The position numbers were made by a program, and so were the translations under genes. Below are positions 9,456-18,819 of a stretch of 64,000 nucleotides of DNA, one piece after another (position 1 is the stretch's first letter; each line of letters begins with the position of its first letter). The notes beneath the pieces are model-generated. The model was not told the DNA's origin and did no database searches. It was given only the letters and a program-made list of their open reading frames with translations. The stretch lies in assembly GCF_014652135.1 (NCBI RefSeq), contig NZ_BMYF01000007.1, positions 62,001 to 126,000 on the forward strand. Reading direction: 5' to 3'. This DNA comes from Mongoliitalea lutea (GTDB taxonomy: Bacteria > Bacteroidota > Bacteroidia > Cytophagales > Cyclobacteriaceae).

Positions 9456-10933
9456 ACCGCAAACTCTTTTTTAATCTCCAACATTTCCTCCTCCGAGTAA
9501 TAGTTAATTCCCAATTTCAAATACCCATAAAGAATTGTCATAAAGGGCGATATGATATTGAAAAAACAATAAGGTGCATAGGTTAGCGTCGCTACTCCCA
9601 GCACAGAGGCCTGTGTAGCTCCACAGGTATTCCACGGAATCAATACAGAAGTTACTGTAGCCGAATCTTCCAAGGTACGGCTCAAGTTTTCTCCTTTCAA
9701 TCCTTTTTTACGATAAATATCTGCGTACATTCTTCCAGGAACCAAAATCGCCAAGTATTGATCCGATGTGGTGACGTTGAAAAACATACAAGTAGCAGCT
9801 GTAGAAGCAATCAAGGAACCTATGGAGTGCACTTTTGCGATCACGGCTTCTGCCAGCACTCTCAACATGCCACTTTCTTCCATAATCCCTCCAAAAGCCA
9901 TCGCACACAAAATCAACCATATAGTATTCAACATTCCTGACATACCTCCCGTCACCAACAATTCATTGACTACCTCGTTACTCGTCACGATACTAATCTC
10001 TCCGTACAATGCCATCATCACCGCTTTGAAAGAGTGAAACGCATAATCCACCGCTTCTGTATTGGAAATTGTCAGGATAATTTCGGGTTGGAAAATAATG
10101 GCAAATACACCACCTAATACTGCACCCGAAAGTAACGCAGGAACGGCAGGTACTTTTTTGATAATCATCCCCAACACCACCAATGGCACAATAAATAGCC
10201 ATCCATTGATATTGAAGGTATCCACAATGATGGCTGAAATTTCTTTTACCTGATCCACAGAGCCCTCTGCACCTGCTGTAAACCCAATTACACCAAAAAT
10301 AACCAAGGTGATTAAAATGGATGGGAAGGTAGTTTTGGTCATATGGCGTATATGGGTAAATAAATCTGTTCCCGCCATAGCAGGGGCAAGATTGGTGGTA
10401 TCCGAAAGCGGGGACATTTTATCTCCAAAATAAGCACCGGAGATAATCGCTCCTGCTATAATCCCTTCTCCAAAACCCAATGCTTTCCCGATTCCTAAAA
10501 GTGCTACTCCAACTGTAGCAACTGTGGTCCAACTACTTCCTGTAGAAATCGATACAATCGCAGAAACGATACATGCAGCAATCAAAAATATGGTAGGATT
10601 AAGAATCTGCAAACCATAGTAAATCATCGCAGGTACTATTCCACTCAATAACCAAGTACCCGCCAAAGCCCCTATCAATAACAAGATCAAAATACTGGAC
10701 ATGGCTGAAGAAATACTCTTAACAATCCCATCCTGCAGATGCTCCCACTTGATTTTCAATCGGAAAGTAGCAACCATGGCTGCTACTGCTGATGACAATA
10801 CGAGTACCACTTGATTGGAACCCGACAATCCTTCTGTACCAAAAATCCAGATGTTGACTACCAATAAAATGATCAAGAATAAGATCGGAAAAAGCGCTTC
10901 CGACAAGGTGGGTTCTTTCCGTTGAACAGCCAT
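9452..10933 (-). CDS. nhaC: NhaC-family Na+/H+ antiporter
   Basis: A 493-residue inner-membrane protein with about 11-12 hydrophobic segments. GAYFGDKMSPLSDTTNLAPAMAG near residues 165-187 and the second half FFNVTTSDQYLAILVPGRMY with LIPWNTCGATQ are diagnostic of the NhaC family. It exchanges external protons for internal sodium and so helps pH and salt homeostasis, in line with a marine or saline-tolerant host. It is transcribed with the downstream exonuclease (4-base overlap). NhaC and malate/lactate antiporters are close, so substrate is inferred. Confidence 0.88.
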   Translation of the reverse strand: MAVQRKEPTLSEALFPILFLIILLVVNIWIFGTEGLSGSNQVVLVLSSAVAAMVATFRLKIKWEHLQDGIVKSISSAMSSILILLLIGALAGTWLLSGIVPAMIYYGLQILNPTIFLIAACIVSAIVSISTGSSWTTVATVGVALLGIGKALGFGEGIIAGAIISGAYFGDKMSPLSDTTNLAPAMAGTDLFTHIRHMTKTTFPSILITLVIFGVIGFTAGAEGSVDQVKEISAIIVDTFNINGWLFIVPLVVLGMIIKKVPAVPALLSGAVLGGVFAIIFQPEIILTISNTEAVDYAFHSFKAVMMALYGEISIVTSNEVVNELLVTGGMSGMLNTIWLILCAMAFGGIMEESGMLRVLAEAVIAKVHSIGSLIASTAATCMFFNVTTSDQYLAILVPGRMYADIYRKKGLKGENLSRTLEDSATVTSVLIPWNTCGATQASVLGVATLTYAPYCFFNIISPFMTILYGYLKLGINYYSEEEMLEIKKEFAV

Positions 10934-10993
10934 TCAATAGGTTTTAAAATTTTTGAAAACTGAAATTAATAAAATTTTACCAATGTAACACGA

Positions 10994-12109
10994 TTAAAGT
11001 AAATCTACCAACTCACTTGCTGTCTGCCAACCGATCGCCACACCCATTCCACCAAGTCGTACAGCACAGAAGGTGCGCTCATTAATTTGTTCAATGATAG
11101 GCATTTTGGTAGAGCCAAAAGCCATAATACCTGTCCACTCAAGATCTATCTCTATTGATTGATTGGGTAGAATTACTTCATCCAGGAGTTTGACCAAATA
11201 ATCATGAATAAGCGGATTAATTTCAAAATTTTCTGTTTGTTCGCCTGTATAGTCCTTGTTTCTTCCTCCTCCCAGCAGTAATCGATTGTCAATACACCTA
11301 AAATAAACATATCCTTTATCATAGTGAAACGAACCTGACCAAGGCAATGGATTATCTAATGGCTTGGTTACAAAAACCAGCCCTCTTCCAGGAACAAGTT
11401 CCAAATGGCTTAGAAATTTCCGCGTAAATGCATTGGTACAAATCGCAAGTTGATTCGCTTCAAAAGTCCTTTCTCCGCCATTCGCCTCTTTTACAATCAA
11501 CAGTCCTTCCTCCTGATCAATATCCATTACCTCGGCACCAGTAAGAATAAAAACACCCAAACGCTGAGCTTCCTGCCAAAGACTTTGGATAAATTTCCCC
11601 GTGTCCAGCTCTCCTTCAAACTGATTTTTGACTACAGCTCGGACAGAAGGACCGAATCTAAATTGCCCGATATTTTCCACCTTTGAAAAAACATCTGCTT
11701 GAAACAGCGGAAAAAGAAATTGATTGATTTTCTTCATGCTATCCAAAGCAGGCATTTCGGCATCGGTAAAGAGTTCAAAACCACCTGTATGCTGATAGCC
11801 CAAGGATTCATCTCCAAATCTTTCCCGAATAGCACACAATCCCTTGTATCTTTTTTCTACTGTGGCCAGTACCAACTCATCATTCATCACCTGCAAGTCA
11901 TCTAGTATCTCTGTGAGACTGCCAAAACAAGCAAATCCCGCATTTTTGGTACTTGCCCCTGTTGGCAAGAGGCCTCTTTCCAGCACCAAAACCTTTCTTT
12001 GGGGATACTTTTCCTTATATTGGATAGCTGTGGACAAGCCAACAATGCCGGCACCTACGATCACCAAATCGTATTTTCTAAAATTTTTCCATTCCCAATA
12101 ACTCCACAT
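10994..12109 (-). CDS. FAD-dependent oxidoreductase (DAO/glycine oxidase-like)
   Basis: A 371-residue soluble flavoprotein. The dinucleotide fold begins at YDLVIVGAGIVGLSTA (GxGxxG) with the acidic end of beta2 at LVLERG, followed by GASTKNAGFACFGS, typical of DAO-family enzymes whose FAD binds near the Gly-rich loop. The C-terminal GGMGVAIGW closes the FAD site. The family oxidises amino groups of small amines; the substrate is unknown. It stands alone, 60 bases upstream of nhaC on the same strand, and may share its transcript. Confidence 0.82.
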   Translation of the reverse strand: MWSYWEWKNFRKYDLVIVGAGIVGLSTAIQYKEKYPQRKVLVLERGLLPTGASTKNAGFACFGSLTEILDDLQVMNDELVLATVEKRYKGLCAIRERFGDESLGYQHTGGFELFTDAEMPALDSMKKINQFLFPLFQADVFSKVENIGQFRFGPSVRAVVKNQFEGELDTGKFIQSLWQEAQRLGVFILTGAEVMDIDQEEGLLIVKEANGGERTFEANQLAICTNAFTRKFLSHLELVPGRGLVFVTKPLDNPLPWSGSFHYDKGYVYFRCIDNRLLLGGGRNKDYTGEQTENFEINPLIHDYLVKLLDEVILPNQSIEIDLEWTGIMAFGSTKMPIIEQINERTFCAVRLGGMGVAIGWQTASELVDLL

Positions 12110-12192
12110 ACAGCAATATATTTCAATTTGTAAAGGTGATTGTTTAACTTGTAAGCTATTCTACAAATAAACTCAAAATCACCTGATAACCC

Positions 12193-12672
12193 ATGAGAAA
12201 AATTGATGATTTACTGCATGAATATGGTTTAAGTCACCAAAACGAAACCAATAAATTAATCCATTGGATATGCGTGCCTGCTATTTTCTTTAGTATCGTT
12301 GGTTTGATTTTCTCGATCCCAGCAGGGCCTTTACCAAATCTACTCCCTTTCTTGCACGGCTTTGCTAATTGGGCCACGATTACCTTGATTATTGTCCTTT
12401 TTTATTACGTGTCCATTTCTCCTCCATTAGCTTTAGGAATGTTATTCTTTTCAGCTATTTGTTTAGCATTAGCCAACTTTATCCAGCTTTCACTTGATAT
12501 TCCACTATGGTTAGTCAGTGTAATTATTTTTGTACTAGCATGGATTTTCCAATTTTACGGCCACAAAATCGAGGGGAAAAAACCATCGTTTCTAAAAGAC
12601 GTGCAATTTCTCTTAATCGGCCCTGCATGGTTAATGCATTTTATCTATAAAAAATTAGGCTTGGCTTATTAA
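12193..12672 (+). CDS. Mpo1-like (DUF962) membrane protein
   Basis: A 159-residue protein with four hydrophobic segments. The start YGLSHQNETNKLIHWICVPAIFFS holds the family's conserved His and Asn residues, and FYGHKIEGKKPS near the C-terminus the other conserved His. The yeast member Mpo1 is an Fe(II) dioxygenase that shortens 2-hydroxy fatty acids; the bacterial role is inferred to be in hydroxy-fatty-acid or sphingolipid turnover. The gene is divergent from the FAD oxidoreductase and appears monocistronic. Confidence 0.8.
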   Translation: MRKIDDLLHEYGLSHQNETNKLIHWICVPAIFFSIVGLIFSIPAGPLPNLLPFLHGFANWATITLIIVLFYYVSISPPLALGMLFFSAICLALANFIQLSLDIPLWLVSVIIFVLAWIFQFYGHKIEGKKPSFLKDVQFLLIGPAWLMHFIYKKLGLAY

Positions 12673-12701
12673 GCCCATTTAGTAAAGCTGCAATAAGCAG
12701 T

Positions 12702-12775
12702 AAGCCTGGTAGTTTACATCATAGAAGAGGACAATAAGCTCAAAATTCTAAGTAGAAAACTACCGGGGTTTTTAC
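12702..12775 (+). terminator. Possible long-loop terminator after the Mpo1-like gene
   Basis: CCTGGTAGTTT (12705-12715) can pair with AAACTACCGGG (12757-12767) with one wobble, followed by TTTTT. The loop is over 40 bases, so this is a weak call. Confidence 0.3.
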
Positions 12776-12871
12776 TGATTTTTTAAAATTCGAAGATTTA
12801 TCCTGCACAGATTAGCCTATTCCCCGAGAAAGCTTGTATTTTTAACATTAGTAACCACAAATTTTTATTGC

Positions 12872-14884
12872 ATGCTACAATTAATACTCGCAGCCGCAGA
12901 ATTACCCATGCTTTCAGATCTAGTATGGATCTTTGGATTAGCTACTTTGGTAATCTTGGTCTTTATGCGCTTCAAGGTACCTACCATTATTGGCTTTTTA
13001 TTTACAGGAGCTCTCGCAGGGCCATATGGCTTATCACTCGTACAGGCGTCAACGACAGTTGAGGTACTTTCAGAGATAGGAGTCATCTTATTACTATTTG
13101 TGATTGGAATGGAGTTTTCCCTCAAAAGCCTGATGGCCATCAAAAAAGCAGTTTTTATTGGGGGGTCCTTGCAGGTATTTATCACAATTGCTGTGACCAC
13201 CTTTGTATCCTATTTTTTAGGATTTGACTGGAATGTGGCTGTTTTTATTGGCTTTTTGATCTCACTTAGTAGTACCGCGATCGTCTTAAAACTCTTACAA
13301 GAAGCAGGGCAAGTCAATACGATTTCGGGAAGGACAACACTCGCTGTTCTCATTTTTCAAGATATTGTCATCGTACCTTTGATGTTATTAACTCCCATGC
13401 TTGCTGGAGAGTCTGATAATGTGGCTTTATCATTGGTATTGATGCTGGTAAAAGGAGTTGCCGTCATAGCAATTACCATCTTAAGTGCTAAATACTTAAT
13501 GCCTCAATTGCTGTTCAGAATTGCCAAGACAAGAAATGAGGAGTTATTCCTATTAAGTATTATCGTCATCTGTTTTGCTATTGCTTACTTGACTTCTTTG
13601 TTGGGATTGTCTCTAGGATTAGGAGCATTCCTTGCTGGATTGATTATTTCTGAATCGGACTATTCCCATCATGCTACTGGTAAGATCTTACCATTTAGGG
13701 AGGTATTTCTCAGTTTCTTCTTTGTATCTGTGGGGATGCTTTTTGACATTACTTTCCTGTATTCCAACATTCTAATTATTTTAGGTTTAACTGCCCTGAC
13801 ATTCTTCGTCAAATTTATCATTGCAGTAGTATCGGTCAAGTCAATCGGTCAAAATCTGAAAGATTCTCTCATCGTCGGTTTTTCAATTTTTCAAATCGGT
13901 GAATTTTCCCTTTTGTTAGCAAAAGAGGGTATGCGGTATAATCTCTTAGACCCAGAGACCTACCAGTACTTTTTGGCTATTTCCATTCTTACAATGACCC
14001 TGACTCCATTTCTCCTCAATAACCGGGAGAAATTAGCCTTCAAAATTATTAACCTACCTGTTTCGAGCAGACTTAATAAACGCTTCAATATCAATCCAGC
14101 AACCACGATTGCCATCAATGAGGAAGAACTGAAAGATCACTTGGTAATCATAGGATATGGCTTAAATGGAAGAAACCTATCTTTGGCAGCCAAATCAGCC
14201 AAAATCCCTTATGCCATTATTGAGATGAACCCGGAAACAGTCAAGGTGGAATCTTCCAATGGTGAACCTATTATCTATGGCGATGCGGGCAATGAAGCTG
14301 TATTGGAGCATGTAAATATCAATAAGGCTAGGGTAGCAGTCATTGCAATCTCAAACGCAGATGCAACCAAACGGATTGTAGCCACCATTCGACATATGAC
14401 TTCCAATCCTTATATCATCGTAAGGACTCGTTATGTCAATGAAATTGAAGAAAACATCAACCTTGGTGCGGATGAAGTGATACCAGAGGAGTTTGAAACA
14501 TCCATTGAAATCTTTTACAGAGTTCTGGATAAGTACTTAGTGGCCAGACATGACATTGAAAACTTTACCGAAGAAATCCGCTCTCATAATTACGAGCTTT
14601 TCCGAACTCCCCTTAGCCCTAAACCTCAAATGAAAATCGATCTTCCAGACATTAATTTTGTTTGTCTGAAAGTTGAAAAAGATAGTGGTCAATACATCAA
14701 TATTCCCTTGAAGGATGCAAGACTACGAGATAAACTCGGTATCAACATCGTAGCAATCAAGCGAGATGGGAAGACGATTACGGATATACAAGCTGACCAA
14801 GAGCTCCGCTATGGAGATGCCGTGTATGTAGTTGGCAAACCAGATGCTATTGAGGAATTGGAAAATGAACTTGAGGTAGATTGA
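12872..14884 (+). CDS. CPA2-family cation:proton antiporter with RCK domains (KefB/KefC-like)
   Basis: A 670-residue protein in three parts. Residues ~1-385 form a 12-13-segment CPA2 membrane domain with GFLISLSSTAIVLKLL and FLAGLIISESDYSHH. A Rossmann TrkA-N (RCK) domain starts near residue 425 at HLVIIGYGLNGRNLSLA, with IEMNPE as the ribose-binding end. A TrkA-C domain takes up the last ~80 residues. It likely exports K+ or Na+ for H+ under nucleotide control. Spacing to neighbours suggests a single-gene unit. The ion cannot be read from sequence. Confidence 0.88.
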   Translation: MLQLILAAAELPMLSDLVWIFGLATLVILVFMRFKVPTIIGFLFTGALAGPYGLSLVQASTTVEVLSEIGVILLLFVIGMEFSLKSLMAIKKAVFIGGSLQVFITIAVTTFVSYFLGFDWNVAVFIGFLISLSSTAIVLKLLQEAGQVNTISGRTTLAVLIFQDIVIVPLMLLTPMLAGESDNVALSLVLMLVKGVAVIAITILSAKYLMPQLLFRIAKTRNEELFLLSIIVICFAIAYLTSLLGLSLGLGAFLAGLIISESDYSHHATGKILPFREVFLSFFFVSVGMLFDITFLYSNILIILGLTALTFFVKFIIAVVSVKSIGQNLKDSLIVGFSIFQIGEFSLLLAKEGMRYNLLDPETYQYFLAISILTMTLTPFLLNNREKLAFKIINLPVSSRLNKRFNINPATTIAINEEELKDHLVIIGYGLNGRNLSLAAKSAKIPYAIIEMNPETVKVESSNGEPIIYGDAGNEAVLEHVNINKARVAVIAISNADATKRIVATIRHMTSNPYIIVRTRYVNEIEENINLGADEVIPEEFETSIEIFYRVLDKYLVARHDIENFTEEIRSHNYELFRTPLSPKPQMKIDLPDINFVCLKVEKDSGQYINIPLKDARLRDKLGINIVAIKRDGKTITDIQADQELRYGDAVYVVGKPDAIEELENELEVD

Positions 14885-14885
14885 T

Positions 14886-17174
14886 TTAATCCATCCACTT
14901 TACTTCTGACACCCTTCTGAGGGATGCTTGGTTGAATGGATAATGAATCGTTTCCAAGATTGATTTCTTTTCCTGTGCTGTTAAGCGCCAGTTTAGAGAA
15001 GCCCGTTGAATGTCTCGGAGATTAGTGGGAACCTCACCACCAGCATCGACAATCCCTCTTTCTCTTAAAAACTCTTCTGTGGAGTATTCAAACTCTATAC
15101 GTTGTATATGAAAAGGGGCTTTTTCTTTAAATCGCGTAAACAAGGCTTCATTATGGAGTGTCTGCACGTTATCCCAATTCACATAGATATTTTGAAGAGG
15201 TGTGAATAACTTTTGAAGAAACCTTGGGTTGGGCTTTTCCTTGATTTCTGTAAATTTCTCAGAATCCCTGATGGTCACTAAGATTACTCCTGAAGTATTT
15301 TTGGTAATCCAATCTCGAAAGATATGCATAAACTTCAAGGCATCCTGTACACCGAAATTATCAGACAAGCCAGCGTCCATCGTCTCCATCCGAGGATTAG
15401 TAGGTAACTGCACATTAGGTGTGATAAAGGGAAAAGAAGCGCCCATGCGTAAAGCAGAAATGAAGCGTAGCTGCATCGCATCCTTTTCAACAAAAAATCG
15501 CTGAAAATCTATTCCCTGATTTTTTTCATTCCACCCTTCCAAGCGTTCATCCGAAATCGCCAAAAAAGACATGGGGGTTGGTGAAATAATGAGTTTTCTT
15601 CCATCATTGGTAATCAAAGGGGTGATCGGCAATAAAGGAATAAGCGCTTGCCTTTCCGGACCTTGATAATCCGAAATCGGCTTATCCAAGACCCCTTTTG
15701 TATTGATGCTCAACTGATTTTCAAAAGCAAAGCCTCGATCTTTTAAATATCGCTTCCCATCAAACTCAGCATATTGAGTTCTGAAAATCAAATCATTGAC
15801 CAATAAAGAGAAAATGATAGGATTGAGATTATCTGCTGCAATTTGATCCAAAAACTCCGGTGTGAGATAGGAACTAGTAGGATTTAATTGGTGTCTCAAA
15901 TACAGTTCTCTAAAAAATGCCGCTCCAATCATGCCACCTGATGCGCCAGTGACCATTTGGGTATGCTTAAAAAGATTTTCATCAGAAGCGAGCTGCATCT
16001 GTTGCAATACATGCAAAGTCCATAAGGCTGAACGCTGCCCTCCCCCGCTTGTAGCAATAAAAACCATTTTGGGATTTTTATCCGCAGGAAACTTCCCTCT
16101 CCAATTATTCAGAACCTTCAACATGTACTCCTTATCTAATTTGACGGAATCCTCATGTAAATGTGCGCGGATTTGGTCCATATTGTATGCTAACGGCTCA
16201 CCGCTATAATCCATCCCGAAAGCAGCATGTGGACGATTGAATAAAGGGATGTCAGAAAAATAATTGAATAAAATCAACGCTCCCAGTACGGCAGGAATCG
16301 CCCAACTTCTCAGCCAAAATGTAATCGCTCCTATCATCATGGTCAAGATAGCCATCAATAAAATAGCGCTCGCAGCAGCAGGAATCTGAACATATGGATT
16401 TTCCCTAAAAATACTCAGCAGGAATATGGAGCTTATCAATACTGTCTGTATAATGACCAGGTTTAGGTGATTTTGATCAAAAACTTTCAACAATTTTTGA
16501 GCTTCAAACTTGGACAAATCCTGACGAACAGGAATGAAGTTAAAACTGATATCGAAATAATAAAGTACTTTATCTCTGCTATGTTGCGTATCTTTAATTC
16601 TACGGAGCATATTCGCTCGTGGTATTTTAGTTTTCCGCAGTCTTTTTTCTACCGAATCTGCAAATAAGATGAAAAAATCTTTGTTGGTAGCCCCAAAATA
16701 GACAAGCAAGATGATGTAGGTAAATAAATTACCTATAAGAAAGCCTAAGATCAATTTCCAAACCGCTTGTTGGGTATCTACCTCATTATTTTGCTGAAAT
16801 TGAAAAATCGCGATCAAATAGATGACATGAAAAATTACAGGGATTATAGAATTATTCAGACAAAATTGTAAAAATGGCCGATTAGAAACAGCCAGAAACT
16901 TAAATCTAGCACCATCCAAAATATAAGTAGTCATCTGAAAAGCCATGGTAAAAATGGCAAGGGTAACACCCACAATAAAGAAGCTTCTCCATGAAACCTC
17001 ATTGAGGTATTCAGGATCTAAAAAGAGGAAAGGAATACCTAGCACCGTCCCAAAGCTCTGTACTACAATTAGAAACAGTACAAACCAAAAAGACAGCAAC
17101 AGCAGGTTCTTTTTTAGGTGTAAAAAGAATAACTGCACAGGAAAACTGTATAAAAACTTATCCCACATGTACAC
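14886..17174 (-). CDS. Membrane-anchored patatin-like phospholipase
   Basis: A 762-residue protein. About 340 N-terminal residues hold seven or so hydrophobic segments, and the rest is a patatin domain with ATSGGGQRSALW (oxyanion hole), TGASGGMIGA (nucleophile Ser in GxSxG) and MDAGLSDNFG (dyad Asp). Patatins cut acyl chains from phospholipids; here the catalytic domain is tied to the inner membrane, and its side cannot be fixed. An alternative start two codons later (ATG at 17168) is possible. The gene stands alone, with only a base between its stop and that of the antiporter. Confidence 0.85.
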   Translation of the reverse strand: MYMWDKFLYSFPVQLFFLHLKKNLLLLSFWFVLFLIVVQSFGTVLGIPFLFLDPEYLNEVSWRSFFIVGVTLAIFTMAFQMTTYILDGARFKFLAVSNRPFLQFCLNNSIIPVIFHVIYLIAIFQFQQNNEVDTQQAVWKLILGFLIGNLFTYIILLVYFGATNKDFFILFADSVEKRLRKTKIPRANMLRRIKDTQHSRDKVLYYFDISFNFIPVRQDLSKFEAQKLLKVFDQNHLNLVIIQTVLISSIFLLSIFRENPYVQIPAAASAILLMAILTMMIGAITFWLRSWAIPAVLGALILFNYFSDIPLFNRPHAAFGMDYSGEPLAYNMDQIRAHLHEDSVKLDKEYMLKVLNNWRGKFPADKNPKMVFIATSGGGQRSALWTLHVLQQMQLASDENLFKHTQMVTGASGGMIGAAFFRELYLRHQLNPTSSYLTPEFLDQIAADNLNPIIFSLLVNDLIFRTQYAEFDGKRYLKDRGFAFENQLSINTKGVLDKPISDYQGPERQALIPLLPITPLITNDGRKLIISPTPMSFLAISDERLEGWNEKNQGIDFQRFFVEKDAMQLRFISALRMGASFPFITPNVQLPTNPRMETMDAGLSDNFGVQDALKFMHIFRDWITKNTSGVILVTIRDSEKFTEIKEKPNPRFLQKLFTPLQNIYVNWDNVQTLHNEALFTRFKEKAPFHIQRIEFEYSTEEFLRERGIVDAGGEVPTNLRDIQRASLNWRLTAQEKKSILETIHYPFNQASLRRVSEVKWMD

Positions 17175-17240
17175 TTTTGATCATATTGGAATATACGAGA
17201 AAAGTTTAAAATAAATCTATTGGATTCCTTTTGTTTTTCA

Positions 17241-17271
17241 TTGTGGCTTTTCACATTATGCCTTACCTTCG
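17241..17271 (+). promoter_or_regulatory. Promoter of the DUF4494 gene
   Basis: TTG at 17241-17243, a 20-base spacer and TACCTTCG at 17264-17271 (one mismatch to TAnnTTTG). The -7 box ends 19 bases before the ATG, the same distance as for hemA, hisS and ybaB. Confidence 0.5.
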
Positions 17272-17290
17272 CTTCCTTAAATGAATAAAC

Positions 17291-17893
17291 ATGAGAGTCT
17301 GGTTTTTGTGCAAGGTAAAATACGCCAAAGAAAATGAACAAGGGTTGCTTAAAAATGTCTCTGAGCAATATTTGGTAGATGCAGTATCATTTACGGAGGC
17401 AGAGGCACGTATTTATGATATGTTGGGTTCCACTATCCGTGGAGATTTTCAAGTCACCAATATCAGTAAAAGTAATTTTGTCGATGTTTTTCCTTATGAA
17501 GACATCGATATTTGGCATAAGTGTAAAATCACCTACACCGTAGCAGACGGAGATAGTGGAAAAGAAAAAAAAGTAACCCAATACATGTTGGTTACCGCTC
17601 ACGATGTGAAAGAAGCGTATGAGCGTATTCACGAAAGTCTCAGCAACATGTTGGTTACATTCCGTGTACCCGATATTACTGAAAGCCCAATTGTGGAAGT
17701 TTTCCCTTACGAACATGAGGATGAAGAATTATTGCCTCCTCCCCCATCCAATTTGAAGCCTTTGAGCGAAGTGAAAGCAGAGCAAGAGCGAAGAGAGGCA
17801 GCAAGGCAAGAAACACAAGAGCGTTTGGAAGCTATAGAAGAGCCAAAACTCGTTGAATATGAAGAAGAAGAGGAGGGAAATTTAGATAATTGA
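17291..17893 (+). CDS. DUF4494 family protein
   Basis: A 200-residue cytoplasmic protein of a Bacteroidota-specific family of unknown function. Two similar units are visible: each has a beta-rich start (WFLCKVKY / HKCKITY), a segment ending in the alpha-helical 'EAEARIYDML' or 'EAYERIHESL', and a final FVDVFPYED / IVEVFPYEH strand, so the protein is an internal duplication. The C-terminal ~45 residues are acidic and low in complexity. It ends just before a strong bidirectional terminator. No function can be assigned from the sequence. Confidence 0.82.
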   Translation: MRVWFLCKVKYAKENEQGLLKNVSEQYLVDAVSFTEAEARIYDMLGSTIRGDFQVTNISKSNFVDVFPYEDIDIWHKCKITYTVADGDSGKEKKVTQYMLVTAHDVKEAYERIHESLSNMLVTFRVPDITESPIVEVFPYEHEDEELLPPPPSNLKPLSEVKAEQERREAARQETQERLEAIEEPKLVEYEEEEEGNLDN

Positions 17894-17910
17894 TTTTTCG
17901 TCCACCTATG

Positions 17911-17948
17911 AAAAAAAAGGGAGCTGATTGATATCAGCTCCCTTTTTT
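17911..17948. terminator. Bidirectional intrinsic terminator
   Basis: GGGAGCTGAT (17919-17928), loop TGAT and ATCAGCTCCC (17933-17942) form a perfect 10-bp stem flanked by A8 on the left and T6 on the right, so it can end both the DUF4494 transcript (+) and the folP-cdaA transcript (-). Confidence 0.9.
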
Positions 17949-18819
17949 AGTTACTCGTCTTCACAGCAGATTTTTTGAACTGTGGACGTTCGTACACAGA
18001 AATTGGATCAAATTTATCATCAATATCAACTCCTGAAAGGTAATCGTTCAAAAACTCCCTTACCTCTTGGAAAGATAGGTTATGAAGAATCTTGCCATTT
18101 TTTGCTAATGAAACCTGTCCTGTTTCTTCGGACACTATCAATACCAAGGTATCTGTAGCTTCAGACATCCCGATTGCTGCCCTATGACGCAATCCAAACT
18201 GTGCAGGCACATCCCGCTCAGTCACCGGAAGAATACAGCGTGCTGCTTTTACCTTTCCATTGTAAATGATTACGGCACCATCGTGTAATGGACTGTATTT
18301 GTTAAAAATGGATATTAGCAAACGCTTGGAAAGAATAGCATCCATCAAGTCTCCACTTTCCGAATAAAACTTAAGCTCAGAGTTTCTGGAAAGTACCATC
18401 AAAGCCCCTGTATTGGTTCCTGAAAGTGACTTAGTGGCTTCTATAATCGGACTGATATTAAATGCATTAGACTCCCGCTTTCTCCAAAATAACAATTCTT
18501 GCCAGATACTTTCATTGGACAGAAAGGAAGACTTTCCGATAATTAATAAGAACTTCCGAATTTCCGGTGCGAATATGATAATGGCAGCAATCACACCCAC
18601 TCCCATAAACTGCCCTAAAATGATGGTAAGCAGCTCCATTCGAAGGGCATTGACAAATAAATAAACCAAATAAATGGATAAGAATCCAAGAAAAATCTTG
18701 ATGGCTACGCTTCCACGCAACAGCTTATATACTTGATAAATCAAGATACTGACCAACGAGATATCAATAAGATTCACGATGGAGATTTCTAAAAATCCTA
18801 TTTTAAATAAAAAGATCAA
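17947..18819 (-). CDS. cdaA: Diadenylate cyclase CdaA
   Basis: A 290-residue enzyme that joins two ATP into cyclic di-AMP, which controls potassium and osmotic balance and wall homeostasis. Three hydrophobic segments fill the first ~85 residues. The DAC domain carries SPLHDGAVII (DGA motif) and FGLRHRAAIGMSE (RHR motif), both needed for catalysis, and ends with VSEETGQVSLAKNGK. It overlaps folP by 4 bases, a pairing usual in Bacteroidota. The two potassium or sodium antiporters nearby (9452, 12872) are plausible downstream partners, though this is inference. Confidence 0.92.
   Translation of the reverse strand: MIFLFKIGFLEISIVNLIDISLVSILIYQVYKLLRGSVAIKIFLGFLSIYLVYLFVNALRMELLTIILGQFMGVGVIAAIIIFAPEIRKFLLIIGKSSFLSNESIWQELLFWRKRESNAFNISPIIEATKSLSGTNTGALMVLSRNSELKFYSESGDLMDAILSKRLLISIFNKYSPLHDGAVIIYNGKVKAARCILPVTERDVPAQFGLRHRAAIGMSEATDTLVLIVSEETGQVSLAKNGKILHNLSFQEVREFLNDYLSGVDIDDKFDPISVYERPQFKKSAVKTSN

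Noticed and set aside
17911-17918. A8 and similar A/T runs as phase-variable tracts
   Set aside because: Runs of this length are common in AT-rich DNA and most belong to terminators; only the G9 tract stands out.
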